Below are positions 15,842 to 25,288 of a DNA stretch of 64,000 nucleotides, piece after piece. The stretch spans positions 1 through 64,000 of the forward strand of contig NZ_CP114788.1 in assembly GCF_027359675.1 (NCBI RefSeq), written 5' to 3'. The stretch comes from Roseibium sp. Sym1 (GTDB lineage Bacteria; Pseudomonadota; Alphaproteobacteria; Rhizobiales; Stappiaceae). The notes below the pieces were generated by a model. It did not search any database and had not been told where the DNA came from. It saw only the letters and a list, made by a program, of their open reading frames with translations. The translations under genes were made by a program, and so were the position numbers. The first letter of the stretch is position 1, and every line of letters begins with the position of its first letter.

Positions 15842-16065
15842 ACAATAAGCTCTTGGCGACAGGGGTGATCGGTACAGTGATCGCAGCGCTGTGCTGTTTC
15901 ACACCGGTTATCGTCGTATTGTTCGGCGCGGTCGGGCTATCGGCCTTCGTTGGCGTTCTCGACTATGTCCTGTTGCCAGCTCTTCTCGCCTTTGTACTCC
16001 TCACGGTTTATGCGCTTGTTCGCAACGCACGACGTCAACGCAATGAAGGAAACCCAAATGTCTGA
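15838..16065 (+). CDS. merF: Mercury transporter MerF
   Basis: A 75-aa two-helix inner-membrane protein. TVIAALCCFTPVIVVLFGAVGLSA carries the vicinal Cys pair in helix 1 as in MerF, and a second helix spans about 45-63. It gives an alternative Hg(II) uptake route feeding MerA. It overlaps the preceding gene by 4 bp and merA by 8 bp, so these three genes are translationally coupled. Confidence 0.88.
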   Translation: MNNKLLATGVIGTVIAALCCFTPVIVVLFGAVGLSAFVGVLDYVLLPALLAFVLLTVYALVRNARRQRNEGNPNV

Positions 16066-17482
16066 TTGTTGTTCGAACAAGAACGGATCTTACGATCTGG
16101 CTGTGGTTGGCGCAGGGTCAGCGGGATTTTCTGCCGCAATCACAGCGGCCGAGGAAGGTGCTCGGGTCGCGCTTCTTGGATACGGTGTCATCGGTGGGAC
16201 TTGCGTCAATGTCGGTTGTGTACCGTCCAAGGCGATGATCCGGGCTATGGAGGTCATGCACTCCCCAAAAGCCGCCGAGAGATTTGACGGGATAGAGGCG
16301 ACGGCGCAGATCACGGATTGGGCCGCCATTATCCGCCAAAAACAGGCGCTGGTCGATGACCTGCGAGCTGCAAAATATATCGACGTCCTGCCCCAACACA
16401 ACAACATCGTCTATTTGGAAGGTGAGGCTCGTTTCATTGCTGGCGGTCAGCTGACTTTGGATGGAGAGGTTATCTCTGCGGACAAGATCATCCTCGCCAC
16501 GGGATCCCGGCCCCAGGTGCCTGACATTCCCGGGCTGACCCAGGTACGCCCTCACGACAGCACATCAATCCTCGAAGTTCAGAAGCGCCCTGCGTCGTTG
16601 ATTGTTATGGGAGGCGGATACATCGGTGTTGAATTAGCCCAAGTATTTGCACGCACGGGAACGGCCGTCACCATAGTCAGCCGCCGAGGATTGCTGCCTG
16701 AGGCTGAACCGGAAATAGGTAATGCGCTGACGCGCGCGTTCGAAGACGAGGGAATTATCGTCAGAACCATCAAGAGCTACACGGAAGTCATGAAGCGTGA
16801 TGGCCACATTGCACTGAGGGTGGAAACGGAAGATGGAACCGAGACCCTGGAAGCGGAGGACCTTCTGCTTGCGACAGGTCGTACGCCCAACACGCAAAAT
16901 CTTGCGTTGGACCTGGCAGGAATCGCCACCGACCGGCGTGGCGCGATCCTTGTCGATGACCGGATGCGTACCAGCCACAAGAATGTCTACGCCGCCGGTG
17001 ATGTAACCGGACGTGACCAATTCGTCTATATGGCTGCCTGCGGTGCCAAACTGGCTGCGAAAAACGCGATGAACGGCGATAGTCTAGTCTATGACAACAC
17101 TACCATGCCGGCAATCGTCTTCTCTGACCCTCAGGTTGCCAGCGTCGGTCTCACAGAGGCCGCGGCAAAGGCTGCCGGCCAAACTGTTCGCACTTCAGTG
17201 TTGTCGCTCGAGCACGTACCCCGGGCGCTCGCTGCCCGGGACACGCGCGGGCTCATAAAACTTGTCGCGGACGGAAACACCAAGCGGTTGCTCGGGGCAC
17301 ATATACTTGCTCCGGAAGGTGCCGACAGTATCCAGACCGCGACGATGGCGCTTAAGGCGGGAATGACTTACGAGGAGCTCGGCGCGATGATCTTCCCATA
17401 CCTCACAACGGTTGAAGGGTTGAAGCTTGCTGCGCAGACTTTCGAAAAGGATGTAGCGGCTCTCAGTTGTTGTGCGGGGTGA
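16058..17482 (+). CDS. merA: Mercuric reductase MerA
   Basis: MerA reduces Hg(II) to volatile Hg(0) with NADPH. The 474-aa flavoprotein has an FAD-binding GAGSAGFSAA motif near residue 20, the redox-active disulfide GGTCVNVGCVPSKA, the NADPH-binding GGGYIGVELAQ, a second FAD contact VYAAGDVT and the C-terminal vicinal Cys pair (SCCAG) that delivers Hg. It lacks the N-terminal HMA (MerP-like) domain of longer MerA proteins. The start at 16058 follows AAGGA and begins MSDCCSNKNG. It is the last gene of the mer operon; no merB is present. Confidence 0.96.
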   Translation: MSDCCSNKNGSYDLAVVGAGSAGFSAAITAAEEGARVALLGYGVIGGTCVNVGCVPSKAMIRAMEVMHSPKAAERFDGIEATAQITDWAAIIRQKQALVDDLRAAKYIDVLPQHNNIVYLEGEARFIAGGQLTLDGEVISADKIILATGSRPQVPDIPGLTQVRPHDSTSILEVQKRPASLIVMGGGYIGVELAQVFARTGTAVTIVSRRGLLPEAEPEIGNALTRAFEDEGIIVRTIKSYTEVMKRDGHIALRVETEDGTETLEAEDLLLATGRTPNTQNLALDLAGIATDRRGAILVDDRMRTSHKNVYAAGDVTGRDQFVYMAACGAKLAAKNAMNGDSLVYDNTTMPAIVFSDPQVASVGLTEAAAKAAGQTVRTSVLSLEHVPRALAARDTRGLIKLVADGNTKRLLGAHILAPEGADSIQTATMALKAGMTYEELGAMIFPYLTTVEGLKLAAQTFEKDVAALSCCAG

Positions 17483-17599
17483 TCGTGGCCGTTTCAGGGC
17501 TTGAAACAGTGTTCGTGATTTCTGCCGCGTCGGCATTGTTCCAGGCGGCGTTGTTATTCAGATTGAATGCAGGAATTAGATCTCGATAATGCCGCCCGA

Positions 17600-17929
17600 T
17601 TAAACGCGTGAGTGAGGCGCGGCAATAATAATCGCAGCCCCGACTATACAGATGGTTGCACCTAAGAGATCCCAGCGGTCAGGATGGACGCCCTCGACCA
17701 GCCAGAGCCATATGAGAGAACTCGCAATGTAGATACCTCCATAGGCCGCATAGGCACGACCTGCGGCCGCGCTATCTACCAACGTGAGCAAATATGCAAA
17801 TAGACTCAGCGCAGCGAGACCCGGAACGATCCACCAGATTGATTTGTCGAGCCGCAGCCAAGCCCAAAATGCAAAACATCCCGCTATTTCAAAAACGGCT
17901 GCGCCGACATATGCCGCGAAAGTTTGCAT
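17600..17929 (-). CDS. YnfA/UPF0060 family small membrane protein
   Basis: A 109-aa protein with four predicted helices of the YnfA (UPF0060) family, related to small multidrug resistance exporters: [20 protein letters not shown] at the N-terminus, then [20 protein letters not shown]. The internal ATG at 17929 is chosen because [12 protein letters not shown] is the family N-terminus; the longer frame to 18040 would overlap tnpR. It lies between merA and tnpR on the opposite strand from mer. The substrate is unknown. Confidence 0.85.
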   Translation of the reverse strand: MQTFAAYVGAAVFEIAGCFAFWAWLRLDKSIWWIVPGLAALSLFAYLLTLVDSAAAGRAYAAYGGIYIASSLIWLWLVEGVHPDRWDLLGATICIVGAAIIIAAPHSRV

Positions 17930-17978
17930 TCTTGATAGCCCTCGTTTCGAAGAATGGAAATCCGATCCTGCTTCTTGC

Positions 17979-18557
17979 TCAACGGATTTCGTCACGCACC
18001 CGCATGATTGTTTGACGGCTGGTACCAAATGCTCGGGCAATAGCGGAAATGCTTTTGCCGGAATTCAGCGCAACCCGCACATCTTGCTTTTGGCTGTCTG
18101 TCAGGCTTGGCCGCCGACCCAGAACTTTCCCTTCGGACTTGGCACGTCTTAAGCCTGACTGCGTTCGCTCGATTAGCAAATCTCGCTCGAACTGGGCAAC
18201 GGCATTGAGCACGTTCATGGTCATCGTGCCGGCTGAACTCGTCAGGTCGACACCGCCAAGTGCAAGACAGTAGACCCGTACTCCTTCGTCGGCCAATGCC
18301 TTTACTGTTGAACTGACGTCTATCGCATCCCGGCCGAGGCGATCGAGTTTCGTCACGATGAGAATGTCGCCAGGTTCCAGACGGTCCACCAGCCGAGAGA
18401 ATTCCGGACGCTGCGTTATCGGCACACTGCCGGAAATCGTCTCGGTAACAATCCGGCGGTCTTCGACGTGGAACCCCGCCGCCCGGATTTCTTCTATCTG
18501 GTTTTGGGTCGTCTGGCCGGGCGTGGAGACGCGGGCATAGACGAAAGTGCGTGACAT
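17979..18557 (-). CDS. tnpR: Tn3-family resolvase TnpR (outer transposon)
   Basis: A 192-aa serine resolvase: [16 protein letters not shown] with the catalytic Ser near residue 11, [32 protein letters not shown] and a C-terminal HTH ([20 protein letters not shown]). It resolves Tn3 cointegrates at res. It is divergent from the outer tnpA, with res in the shared gap. It differs clearly from the inner element's resolvase, consistent with separate origins. Confidence 0.94.
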   Translation of the reverse strand: MSRTFVYARVSTPGQTTQNQIEEIRAAGFHVEDRRIVTETISGSVPITQRPEFSRLVDRLEPGDILIVTKLDRLGRDAIDVSSTVKALADEGVRVYCLALGGVDLTSSAGTMTMNVLNAVAQFERDLLIERTQSGLRRAKSEGKVLGRRPSLTDSQKQDVRVALNSGKSISAIARAFGTSRQTIMRVRDEIR

Positions 18558-18568
18558 GGCGTCAATCC

Positions 18569-18671
18569 TGTCCGAAAAGGCTGTTCAAATTATCTGCTTG
18601 TCCAGAATGCAGTCAAGCTAATTTGTGGACAGGGTATTTAAGCCCTGTACGCAATCGGACGTTTTCGGACA
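18569..18671. other. res site, outer transposon
   Basis: The divergent gap between tnpR and tnpA contains TGTCCGAAAA (18569-18578) and its inverted counterpart TTTTCGGACA (18662-18671), plus intermediate TGTCC/GGACA motifs. This fits the multi-subsite res locus bound by Tn3 resolvase. Confidence 0.7.
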
Positions 18672-18710
18672 CAGACATGGGTCATCGGCTTGCATAGTAT
18701 GGAGTGTAAG

Positions 18711-19648
18711 ATGGCCCGGCGTATGCTTCTCAAGATTCAGGAGCGACAGGAACTATTCGATATCCCCACCGACGAAGACAGCCTGATCCATCATTATTCC
18801 CTGTCTCCAGCCGACCGGCTTGAAATTGAGCTTCGCAGACGAGAACACAATCGGCTCGGCTTCGCGATCCAGCTTTGCGTGATGCGGCATCTGGGCCGGG
18901 TACTCTCTGTCAACGAAGCTCCGCCGACGGCAATGCTGAACTATGTTGCCGAACAGGTTGGAGCCGAGCCTGCTTCATTTGAACGATATGCTCGCCGGGA
19001 GGAAACGCGCAGCAATCACATCGCGCACCTGCTCGGCTATCTCGGAATGCGGAGTGCAACAGCCCAGGATCGTCGCGCGGCATTGCTGTCCGCGATACAG
19101 GCGGCTTCAGCGACCGACAAGGGCGTGCCGATCGCGAATGCCATCATCGCAACGTTTCGCGAACGCCGGGTGCTGTTGCCTGTGGCGAATGTCATTGAAC
19201 GTATGGGACTGTTGGCGCGAACCATCGCGCGCCGCGGTGCTGAAGCCGCCCTGATCTCGAACCTTACGCCGGACACACTGGAAGCACTCGACAGTTTGCT
19301 GACCGTCGACCCGGCGATCAGCCAGACACGCTTTCACTGGCTGAAGTCAGCTCCGGACGCTCCTGGCGCGTTGAACCTGGTCGGATTGACAGAGCGCATC
19401 GCATTTCTACGCTCGCTCGGGATCGATCCCCGTTTGCAAGCGCGTATTCCGTCGGGACGTTGGGATCAGATGGTGCGCGAGGGGGATGCAATGCCGGCCT
19501 GGCTTGCCAACGACTTCACCGCCAGCCGCCGACGCGCGACACTTGTGGTGCAGGTCATCAAGCTCGGCCAGAAACTCACCGACGACGCGATGACCATGTT
19601 CATCAAGTTGATCGGCCGGTTGTTTTCCAAAGCCAATAACCGCAAAAA
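18711..19648 (+). pseudogene. tnpA: Outer Tn3 transposase tnpA, 5' part
   Basis: The N-terminal 312 residues of a Tn3 transposase (DUF4158 region): LFDIPTDEDSLIHHYSLSPA, RLGFAIQLCVMRHLGRVL. The start at 18711 has GGAGTG upstream. The frame breaks exactly at the AAAAA duplication (19644-19648), where the inner transposon begins. Continuing at 31722 restores [20 protein letters not shown] in frame, giving 991 aa, so no other damage is needed to explain inactivity. The last codons of the open frame after 19648 (to 19685) come from the inner inverted repeat. Confidence 0.92.
19644..19648. repeat. Target site duplication, inner transposon, left
   Basis: AAAAA directly before the inner element's left end, repeated at 31717-31721 after its right end. 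Removing the element and one copy restores the outer tnpA frame. Confidence 0.92.
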
Positions 19649-19685
19649 GGCCTCTGTGCATTATCGGGACATAGATTCACGGTAG
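19649..19685 (+). repeat. Inner transposon left inverted repeat
   Basis: Begins GGCCTCTGTGCATTATCGGG and ends ATTCACGGTAG. The reverse complement of 31680-31716 matches at 35 of 37 positions. The inner tnpA stop codon lies inside it. Confidence 0.92.
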
Positions 19686-22624
19686 CTATCGGGGATTCGA
19701 AGGGGCATGAGTCCGTCGGCATCGAGTTCAATGCCGTCTGACCAGACATAATCGCCGGTGAGGTTGATCCGGTCCCAGCCCAAAGGTGAAAGCTGCGAGA
19801 GTAGAGCGGGATCAATTTTCACTCCGCGACTTCCAAGTTCACTCACGGCGCGGTCGAGATAGCGGCAGTTGAACAGGATGATTGCGGCGGTGACGAGATT
19901 GAGTGCTGCCGCTCGCATTTGCTGATTTTCGATACCGCGATCCCGGAAGCGGCCGAGCCGGTGGAACGCAACCGCGCGCGCCAGACTGTTTCGCGCTTCG
20001 CCCTTATTGAGTTCACCCGTGACAAGCTGGCGAAGCGCCGGATCCTTGAACCATCGCAATGTGAAGAGTGTGCGCTCGATACGGCCGACCTCGCGAAGGG
20101 CAGCGGCAAGGCTGTTTTGTTGCCGGTAGGCTGAGAGCTTTTTCAGGATCAGCGATGGGGTGATGGTTCGGTCGCGCATCGCCCTAATGACGCGATGAAT
20201 GTCGGGCCAGTGATTGACGATCAGATCGCGGTTGAGCCTGTTCCCGAACAGCGGCGCGAGGCGTCCGTAACGCTTGGGCGGCTCGAAGGAATAGAGGCGG
20301 CGATCGGAGAGGCGCGGAATACGTGGCTCAAAATCAAGCCCGAGCAGGTCCATGACCGCAAACACGATATCGGAGACGCCGCCGCCATCGACGTGCAGCG
20401 CGGAAAGGTTGGCGTTGCTTTCGTGGCCGAGAATGCCGTCGAGGGCATGGATCGCTTCGCCGGCAGTGCCCGCGATCACGGTTTGATGGAGCGGTGCGTA
20501 GCGGTCGGTGATGGTGGTGTAGATTTTGACGATCGGGTCGCGGCCGTAATGCGCGTTGACCTGACCGCCAGCCTCCCCGGCGCCACCAAGATAATAAGCC
20601 TGCCCATCGGCAGAGGCGCGCCAGCCCTCACCGAACCAGGCCGCCATTGGTTCGGCCTGTATGGCGTCGGTCAGACAGCCGAGCGCGGCGCGAAACGTCT
20701 CTTCACGCATGTGCCACGTCTGCATGCGCAGGAGCGTGCGCCGCGATGCCACGCCGCAGACCTCAGCCATCCGTGACAGGCCGAGGTTCGTCGCTTCCGC
20801 AATCATAGCTGCGAGAAAGGATCGTTCATCGCTGGGCGGCAACCCGGTCGAGACATGACCGAAATGGCTGGTGAAACCGGTCCAACGTTCGACCTGAGAC
20901 AAAACATCGGTGATGCGCGTCGTCGGCACGAGATTGTAGCAGGTCCGGACGAACTGTCTGCCATCGTCGCGTTCGGCAAGATCGGTTTTCGGCTCTTTCG
21001 GAAACCGCAGTCGGTCACCGGAAAACAGCGCGGGATCGCCGCTGGTCAGCCCCCCTGATACCTTGAGCAGCGCAGTATCCAGTTCGGCCGCGCGGGCATC
21101 GAGCCACACATGAGGATCAGGAATATCGGAGACCTGTGCCGGGACCGGATCCGTACTCGGTGAAAGCAGCGTTTCCAGAGAGCGGTGCAGTCGGGAGGTT
21201 GGCACCCAGATGTCGCCCGCCGCCAGTGCTCCAGCCAACGCGGAATAGGTCGCCAGCTCCCAATGGGTTCGGTCGATCTTGTCGTCCGTGACGACATAGC
21301 GCTGCCATCGCCGCTCGATATGCCCGAGCGGCAAGCCATCAGGGAGCGCCGTGCGCCAGTCGCCATCGAGTTCGGCCAGGATCGCCATCGCTGCACGGAG
21401 CGGCGCGGTACCCTTGCGACCCTCGAACGTGAACGCTTTCAGGAAGCGCGGCCCCGCCCGCTTGAACGTCCGATATTCTGGCCCGATTTCACTGATGGCA
21501 TTATCTCGTCCCGGCCTCGTGGTTCGCCGGAGAAGAGCAGCGTCGGCATCGATCGTATCGAGCGAGGCGACCGCTGCGACCGCTGCTGCAATATCGCCGC
21601 CGGCGCGTGCGGCTTTGCTGACCGCCTCAAGCACGTCGGCGACACGGATTAATCGGTCGCGGCCCTGGTCGGCAGAAGCGGCAACCGTCTGTTCAAGGCG
21701 TTTGCGGGCACGCAGATGCGCTCGCCCGATGAGCGAGTCGAACATACCGATAGCTGTGTCAGTCAGCGTGGCCTCAAACTCGCGCAGCGTCGCCACAAGA
21801 ATAACATGCCGCCGCGCCGACCCCATCTGCTGGAATGCCTGCGCGGTGTAGCGGACCCCTTCGCGCGCAAATTGCTCCATTCGGGGTTCGTATCGTCTAT
21901 CGATGGCGGGCGTCCTGATGCCGCGAACCAGTGCGATCTTGTCAAGAATACCGACGAGCGAGGCAGAGGCGACGCGCGGGGTGGGTTCCCGTAGCCAGGA
22001 AAATCGGCTTTGCCTATCGTGCGTTTTCTCGGCGATAAGCGCGTCAAGTCGGCTATGGGTGGCCGGATCGAGACGATTGTCGATGTCGGCGATGATCCGG
22101 TTTTCGGCCGCGTGCATCGCTTCGGCGGCCATGCGCTCGACCACGGTGATTCCGGAAATGACTATCTTACGGAAGCGCAGTTCGTCGAGGAAGTTGCCCA
22201 ACAAGACGCGTCCGTTGGTCAGGCCGACAGCTTCGGCTTCCAGCCACGCTCGAAGCGTTGCGCGCATCGGCTTGGTGAGGTCGGTGAACCCGAAACGCGC
22301 CTTGATCGCGAGAAGCTGATCGTAGCGTGTGGGCGTCCGTCGTGCGAAACCGCCGATCACTTCTGCATCGATCCCGATCTGCTCAGCGATATGGTCGAGC
22401 ATGACAGCGGGCAGCAATTCGCCGCGTCGGAGATGCCTCCCCGGATAACGCAGACAGCAAAGCTGCAAAGCATAGCCAAGCCGGGTCTCAGGCGTGCGGG
22501 CGCTGTTGATGGCAGCTAGGTCGTTTACGTCCAGACTGTGATGGCGGACGACCGTCGTCTCGTCTTCGGGCAGCGCCAACAAAGCGTCGCGCTGAGGGCC
22601 GATCATGTAAATGCGTGCTGGCAT
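19661..22624 (-). CDS. tnpA: Tn3-family transposase TnpA (inner transposon)
   Basis: A full-length 987-aa DDE transposase. The N-terminal DNA-binding region begins MPARIYMIGPQRDALLALPE with FARRTPTRYDQLLAIKARFG. The catalytic core contains WRASADGQAYY (first Asp), LHVDGGGVSDIVFAVMDLLG (second Asp region) and [17 protein letters not shown] (Glu), followed by RNSLARAVAFHRLGRFRDRG. It ends inside the inverted repeat. It is only distantly similar to the outer TnpA, so the two elements belong to different Tn3 subgroups and would not complement each other's ends. Confidence 0.95.
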   Translation of the reverse strand: MPARIYMIGPQRDALLALPEDETTVVRHHSLDVNDLAAINSARTPETRLGYALQLCCLRYPGRHLRRGELLPAVMLDHIAEQIGIDAEVIGGFARRTPTRYDQLLAIKARFGFTDLTKPMRATLRAWLEAEAVGLTNGRVLLGNFLDELRFRKIVISGITVVERMAAEAMHAAENRIIADIDNRLDPATHSRLDALIAEKTHDRQSRFSWLREPTPRVASASLVGILDKIALVRGIRTPAIDRRYEPRMEQFAREGVRYTAQAFQQMGSARRHVILVATLREFEATLTDTAIGMFDSLIGRAHLRARKRLEQTVAASADQGRDRLIRVADVLEAVSKAARAGGDIAAAVAAVASLDTIDADAALLRRTTRPGRDNAISEIGPEYRTFKRAGPRFLKAFTFEGRKGTAPLRAAMAILAELDGDWRTALPDGLPLGHIERRWQRYVVTDDKIDRTHWELATYSALAGALAAGDIWVPTSRLHRSLETLLSPSTDPVPAQVSDIPDPHVWLDARAAELDTALLKVSGGLTSGDPALFSGDRLRFPKEPKTDLAERDDGRQFVRTCYNLVPTTRITDVLSQVERWTGFTSHFGHVSTGLPPSDERSFLAAMIAEATNLGLSRMAEVCGVASRRTLLRMQTWHMREETFRAALGCLTDAIQAEPMAAWFGEGWRASADGQAYYLGGAGEAGGQVNAHYGRDPIVKIYTTITDRYAPLHQTVIAGTAGEAIHALDGILGHESNANLSALHVDGGGVSDIVFAVMDLLGLDFEPRIPRLSDRRLYSFEPPKRYGRLAPLFGNRLNRDLIVNHWPDIHRVIRAMRDRTITPSLILKKLSAYRQQNSLAAALREVGRIERTLFTLRWFKDPALRQLVTGELNKGEARNSLARAVAFHRLGRFRDRGIENQQMRAAALNLVTAAIILFNCRYLDRAVSELGSRGVKIDPALLSQLSPLGWDRINLTGDYVWSDGIELDADGLMPLRIPDSYRESMSR

Positions 22625-22753
22625 CGGTTATCCCTTTCAAAAATCACTTGCCTTTTGATACAGTTTTGCAAGAGGATTGTGAAAGGCATTGAGCCTTGAT
22701 TTGCGGTCATGGTCATCCTGCTTCCGTAGACGGCCGTTTGTGAAAGGATCGAA
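22625..22753. other. res region, inner transposon
   Basis: The 129-bp gap between divergent tnpA and tnpR contains TTGTGAAAGG twice, at about 22677 and 22737, and an inverted CCTTTCA near 22632. These are likely resolvase subsites overlapping both promoters. Confidence 0.6.
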
Positions 22754-23353
22754 TTGAGCACCGCACCTTATTTGATCGGCTATGCTCGCGTGTCGAAGGG
22801 GGACGACCAGTCGAACGCAGCACAGTTGCGCGCGCTGACGGCAGCGGGTTGTAAACGCGTCTTCGAAGAATCCGCCAGCGGCGGGCGATGGGACCGGCCG
22901 AGGCTCCAGGAGATGATCGGCCAGCTACGGGATGGCGATGTCGTTGTTGTCTGGAAGCTCGACCGGCTTTCGCGAAGCCTGAAAGACCTGCTGCACTTGA
23001 TGGAAAAGATCGAAGCGGCGGGGGCCGGCTTCCGGTCGCTGACCGAAGCGATCGACACGACGACACCGGCAGGCCGCATGATGATGCAGATGGTCGGCTC
23101 ATTCGCCGAGTTCGAGCGCGCCATGATCCGCGAGCGGACTAGCGCAGGGCTAGCGCAGGCGCGGTTGGAAGGGCGGCTCGGTGGTCGGCGGCGCAAACTT
23201 GACGATAAGAAACGGCGTGAGATCGCCGAATCCGTTGTTGCGGGGCGCAAGTCCGGCGCCGAGATGGCGCGGCTCTATGACGTGAGCGAGCCAACCGTCT
23301 CAAGAATCGTTGCCGAATATCGTCAGCGGGAAGCCCATGAGGCCTTGGCATGA
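22754..23353 (+). CDS. tnpR: Serine resolvase TnpR (inner transposon)
   Basis: A 199-aa resolvase starting at TTG 22754, with AAAGGAT 7 bases upstream. LIGYARVSKGDDQSN carries the catalytic Ser, followed by VVVWKLDRLSRSLKDLL, FAEFERAMIRERTSAGL and a C-terminal HTH (KSGAEMARLYDVSEPTVSRI). It is divergent from the inner tnpA and resolves cointegrates at the gap between them. Confidence 0.94.
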   Translation: MSTAPYLIGYARVSKGDDQSNAAQLRALTAAGCKRVFEESASGGRWDRPRLQEMIGQLRDGDVVVVWKLDRLSRSLKDLLHLMEKIEAAGAGFRSLTEAIDTTTPAGRMMMQMVGSFAEFERAMIRERTSAGLAQARLEGRLGGRRRKLDDKKRREIAESVVAGRKSGAEMARLYDVSEPTVSRIVAEYRQREAHEALA

Positions 23354-23495
23354 CTTGGATCCGATGACCTCCATGGGGTGGAAAGCGGAAAGGCCGCTTT
23401 CAGCAGCCAACCCTTCCAAGCGGAAGATGTCGAACGACCTACCAATTGCAGTCGATCAAGACATGGATCGTCGGCAAAGCTGCATGGACCTCCGA

Positions 23496-23900
23496 TCATT
23501 TCGGCGACAGGGTTTCAATGATCCGGCAATCGTCGACGATGCCGCACTCGCACTGGTCGATCATTCTGTCGAGTTCGGCCTTGAGCGCCATGAGATCAGT
23601 GATCTTCTTTTCGACCTTTGCACGATGTTCGCTAGCGATGGCATCAACTGCTGCGCAGGATTGTCCGCGATTGTCGGATAGCGTGAGAAGCGCTCTGATC
23701 TGGTCGAGCGAGAAGCCCAGGTCACGTGCCCGGCGGATAAAGCTCAGCCGGTTCAGATGGTCTGGCTCGTACGCCCGATAATTGCCTTCGGTACGCGAGG
23801 GCTCGGGCAGTAGACCGTTCTTCTCGTAAAAGCGGATCGTTTCGACCTTGGTACCGGTTTGCCTTGCAAGATGACCGATCGTCAGAATTGAAGAGTTCAT
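23496..23900 (-). CDS. MerR-family metal regulator (CadR/PbrR-like)
   Basis: A 134-aa MerR-family activator with winged helix (ARQTGTKVETIRFYEKNGLL) and metal-binding cysteines in CadR/PbrR-like spacing: Cys in RGQSCAAVDA, then DQCECG and DDCRIIETL. It is expected to sense Cd, Pb or Zn. Its own promoter carries the same palindrome (23907-23927) as the dsbB promoter (25131-25149) and the cadA promoter (25231-25250), so it probably controls all three units. Which metal it prefers cannot be read from the sequence. Confidence 0.85.
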   Translation of the reverse strand: MNSSILTIGHLARQTGTKVETIRFYEKNGLLPEPSRTEGNYRAYEPDHLNRLSFIRRARDLGFSLDQIRALLTLSDNRGQSCAAVDAIASEHRAKVEKKITDLMALKAELDRMIDQCECGIVDDCRIIETLSPK

Positions 23901-23906
23901 TTTATG

Positions 23907-23927
23907 ACCCTATAGCGTATACAGGGT
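23907..23927 (-). promoter_or_regulatory. Autoregulatory MerR-type operator of the cadR-like gene
   Basis: ACCCTATA and its imperfect mirror TACAGGGT flank GCGTA, just upstream of the regulator start at 23900. On the minus strand ATGACC, 19 bp and ATAAAA form a MerR-type promoter. Confidence 0.75.
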
Positions 23928-23970
23928 CATGTAGGTTCTATTTGGACGTTTGTCGATCTCGATGGCTCGC

Positions 23971-24630
23971 CTAGTGCGCCGCTCTGGCGCTCTCCACCTC
24001 TTCACGCACCAGGTCGTGGAGTTGCTGCGGTCCGAAGGATTCCAGCGGCCTGCCATTCACGAAAAAGGTCGGTGTCTGGCGCACATTATTGCTCTGAACA
24101 TCGGCCATATCCTGCTCAAGAACGGCGTCAATCTCGGCCGAGGACATCTCACGCCGTGCCTGCTCAACATCCAACCCAGCCGCCGCCACGATTTCCCAGG
24201 CTTTCTCGAGATCGGGTGCACCATGCACGGCCCATTCCGGCTGTCGCGCCAGCAGGGCTTCCAGTATCGGTTCGTATCTGTCCTGAAGACGGGCTGTTTC
24301 CAGAATCCTGACGGCTTCGTCAGATCCGTCATGGAAGGGCGCGTATCGGATGACCAGGCGCGTCTCGGCAGGGAAATTCGCCATGATCTGCTTAACGGCT
24401 GGATAGAAAGCTCGGCACGCCTCGCAGGACGGATCAAAGAATTCCACGATCGTCACCGGCGCATCCGCTGGGCCGATTACGGGTGAATGCGCCCTGACCA
24501 ACGCATCACCTTGCGCCGGTGCAACGGGCTGTGCCGAGAGGCCGCCGTACCGGTCGTAGATAAAGGCACCGCCTGCAAAGACAATCAGTGCGACAAGGCC
24601 AGTGAGAAGTACGATGGACCGTCTGGTCAT
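23971..24630 (-). CDS. DsbA-family thiol:disulfide protein
   Basis: A 219-aa envelope protein with one N-terminal membrane anchor or signal (IVLLTGLVALIVFAGGAFIY), then a thioredoxin fold of the DsbA/DsbG type: VTIVEFFDPSCEACRAFYPA with a CEAC active site and the cis-Pro loop VRQTPTFFVNGRPL. The start at 24630 overlaps the dsbB-like stop by 4 bp and follows GGAGACG. It probably oxidises or repairs periplasmic thiols. Pairing with the DsbB-like gene under a metal-responsive operator suggests protection of cysteines during Cd stress. Confidence 0.88.
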   Translation of the reverse strand: MTRRSIVLLTGLVALIVFAGGAFIYDRYGGLSAQPVAPAQGDALVRAHSPVIGPADAPVTIVEFFDPSCEACRAFYPAVKQIMANFPAETRLVIRYAPFHDGSDEAVRILETARLQDRYEPILEALLARQPEWAVHGAPDLEKAWEIVAAAGLDVEQARREMSSAEIDAVLEQDMADVQSNNVRQTPTFFVNGRPLESFGPQQLHDLVREEVESARAAH

Positions 24631-25067
24631 GTTGAACGTCTCCGGTGCGCGAGAACGAGAAGAAGAGCGATGCTCCCAAAGGCGGCGAGCGATAGGTAAG
24701 GGAGCGGCAAAATGCCAAGGACCGTCATCTCGACGCCAGAACATGACGGGCCGTCTTGTGTACAAGGCTCGATGGCTGCTGGAAGGATCCTCGCATAAAG
24801 GAGGGAGTGGAATGCAGCGATGGCGGCACCTAGGGCAGCCAGTGGAAGTCCGTACCGGGAAACGCTGGCATCACCTCGAAAGCTAGCGACAGCCAGAATG
24901 ACCGCCAGCGGAAACATGAAAGCGCGCTGATGCCAGCACAGATTGCACGGCGTCTGTCCCATGACCTCACCAATGAAGAGAGCGCTGAGCGAGGCGGCAA
25001 GCGCAATGAGCCATGCCGAGAAGACGAACGCCCAGGTATTTGCAGTCGTGCCCGCCCCGGTGGTCAT
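24627..25067 (-). CDS. DsbB-family disulfide bond formation protein
   Basis: A 146-aa inner-membrane protein with four predicted helices. TPCNLCWHQRAFMFP carries the quinone-linked CxxC with the typical following Arg, and the second periplasmic loop has CTQDGPSC. It should reoxidise the DsbA-like partner. Three in-frame starts exist; 25067 is preferred because AAAGGGAG lies just upstream, and 25103 would add 12 residues. It is first in a two-gene operon under the operator at 25131-25149. Confidence 0.88.
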   Translation of the reverse strand: MTTGAGTTANTWAFVFSAWLIALAASLSALFIGEVMGQTPCNLCWHQRAFMFPLAVILAVASFRGDASVSRYGLPLAALGAAIAAFHSLLYARILPAAIEPCTQDGPSCSGVEMTVLGILPLPYLSLAAFGSIALLLVLAHRRRST

Positions 25068-25130
25068 AGCACTCCCTTTCGCCATCGTTTCGCTTCGCTC
25101 CATTTACCTTTGCATTCAACTATTTCTGCA

Positions 25131-25153
25131 CCCTGTACCCACTACAGGGTCAA
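25131..25153 (-). promoter_or_regulatory. MerR-type promoter/operator of the dsbB-dsbA operon
   Basis: The dyad CCCTGTA-CCCAC-TACAGGG (25131-25149), with TTGACC as -35 on the minus strand (25153-25148), lies 64 bp before the preferred dsbB-like start. It is nearly identical to the cadA and cadR-like operators. Confidence 0.75.
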
Positions 25154-25226
25154 GGCTCCTTAATGAAGTTGTACCGCGAATTTGCACGTGGATCGCAGCG
25201 CGAAATCAAATAAACGAAGTCCACTC

Positions 25227-25257
25227 TTGACCCTATAGTTGCTACAGGGTCTATCTG
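25227..25257 (+). promoter_or_regulatory. MerR-type promoter/operator of cadA
   Basis: -35 TTGACC (25227-25232), a 19-bp spacer containing CCCTATAGTTGCTACAGGG, and -10 TATCTG (25252-25257), ending 31 bp before the cadA start. The long spacer and dyad are diagnostic of MerR-family activation. Confidence 0.85.
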
Positions 25258-25288
25258 CGGTGTCACATTAAACCATCGAGGTGACACC

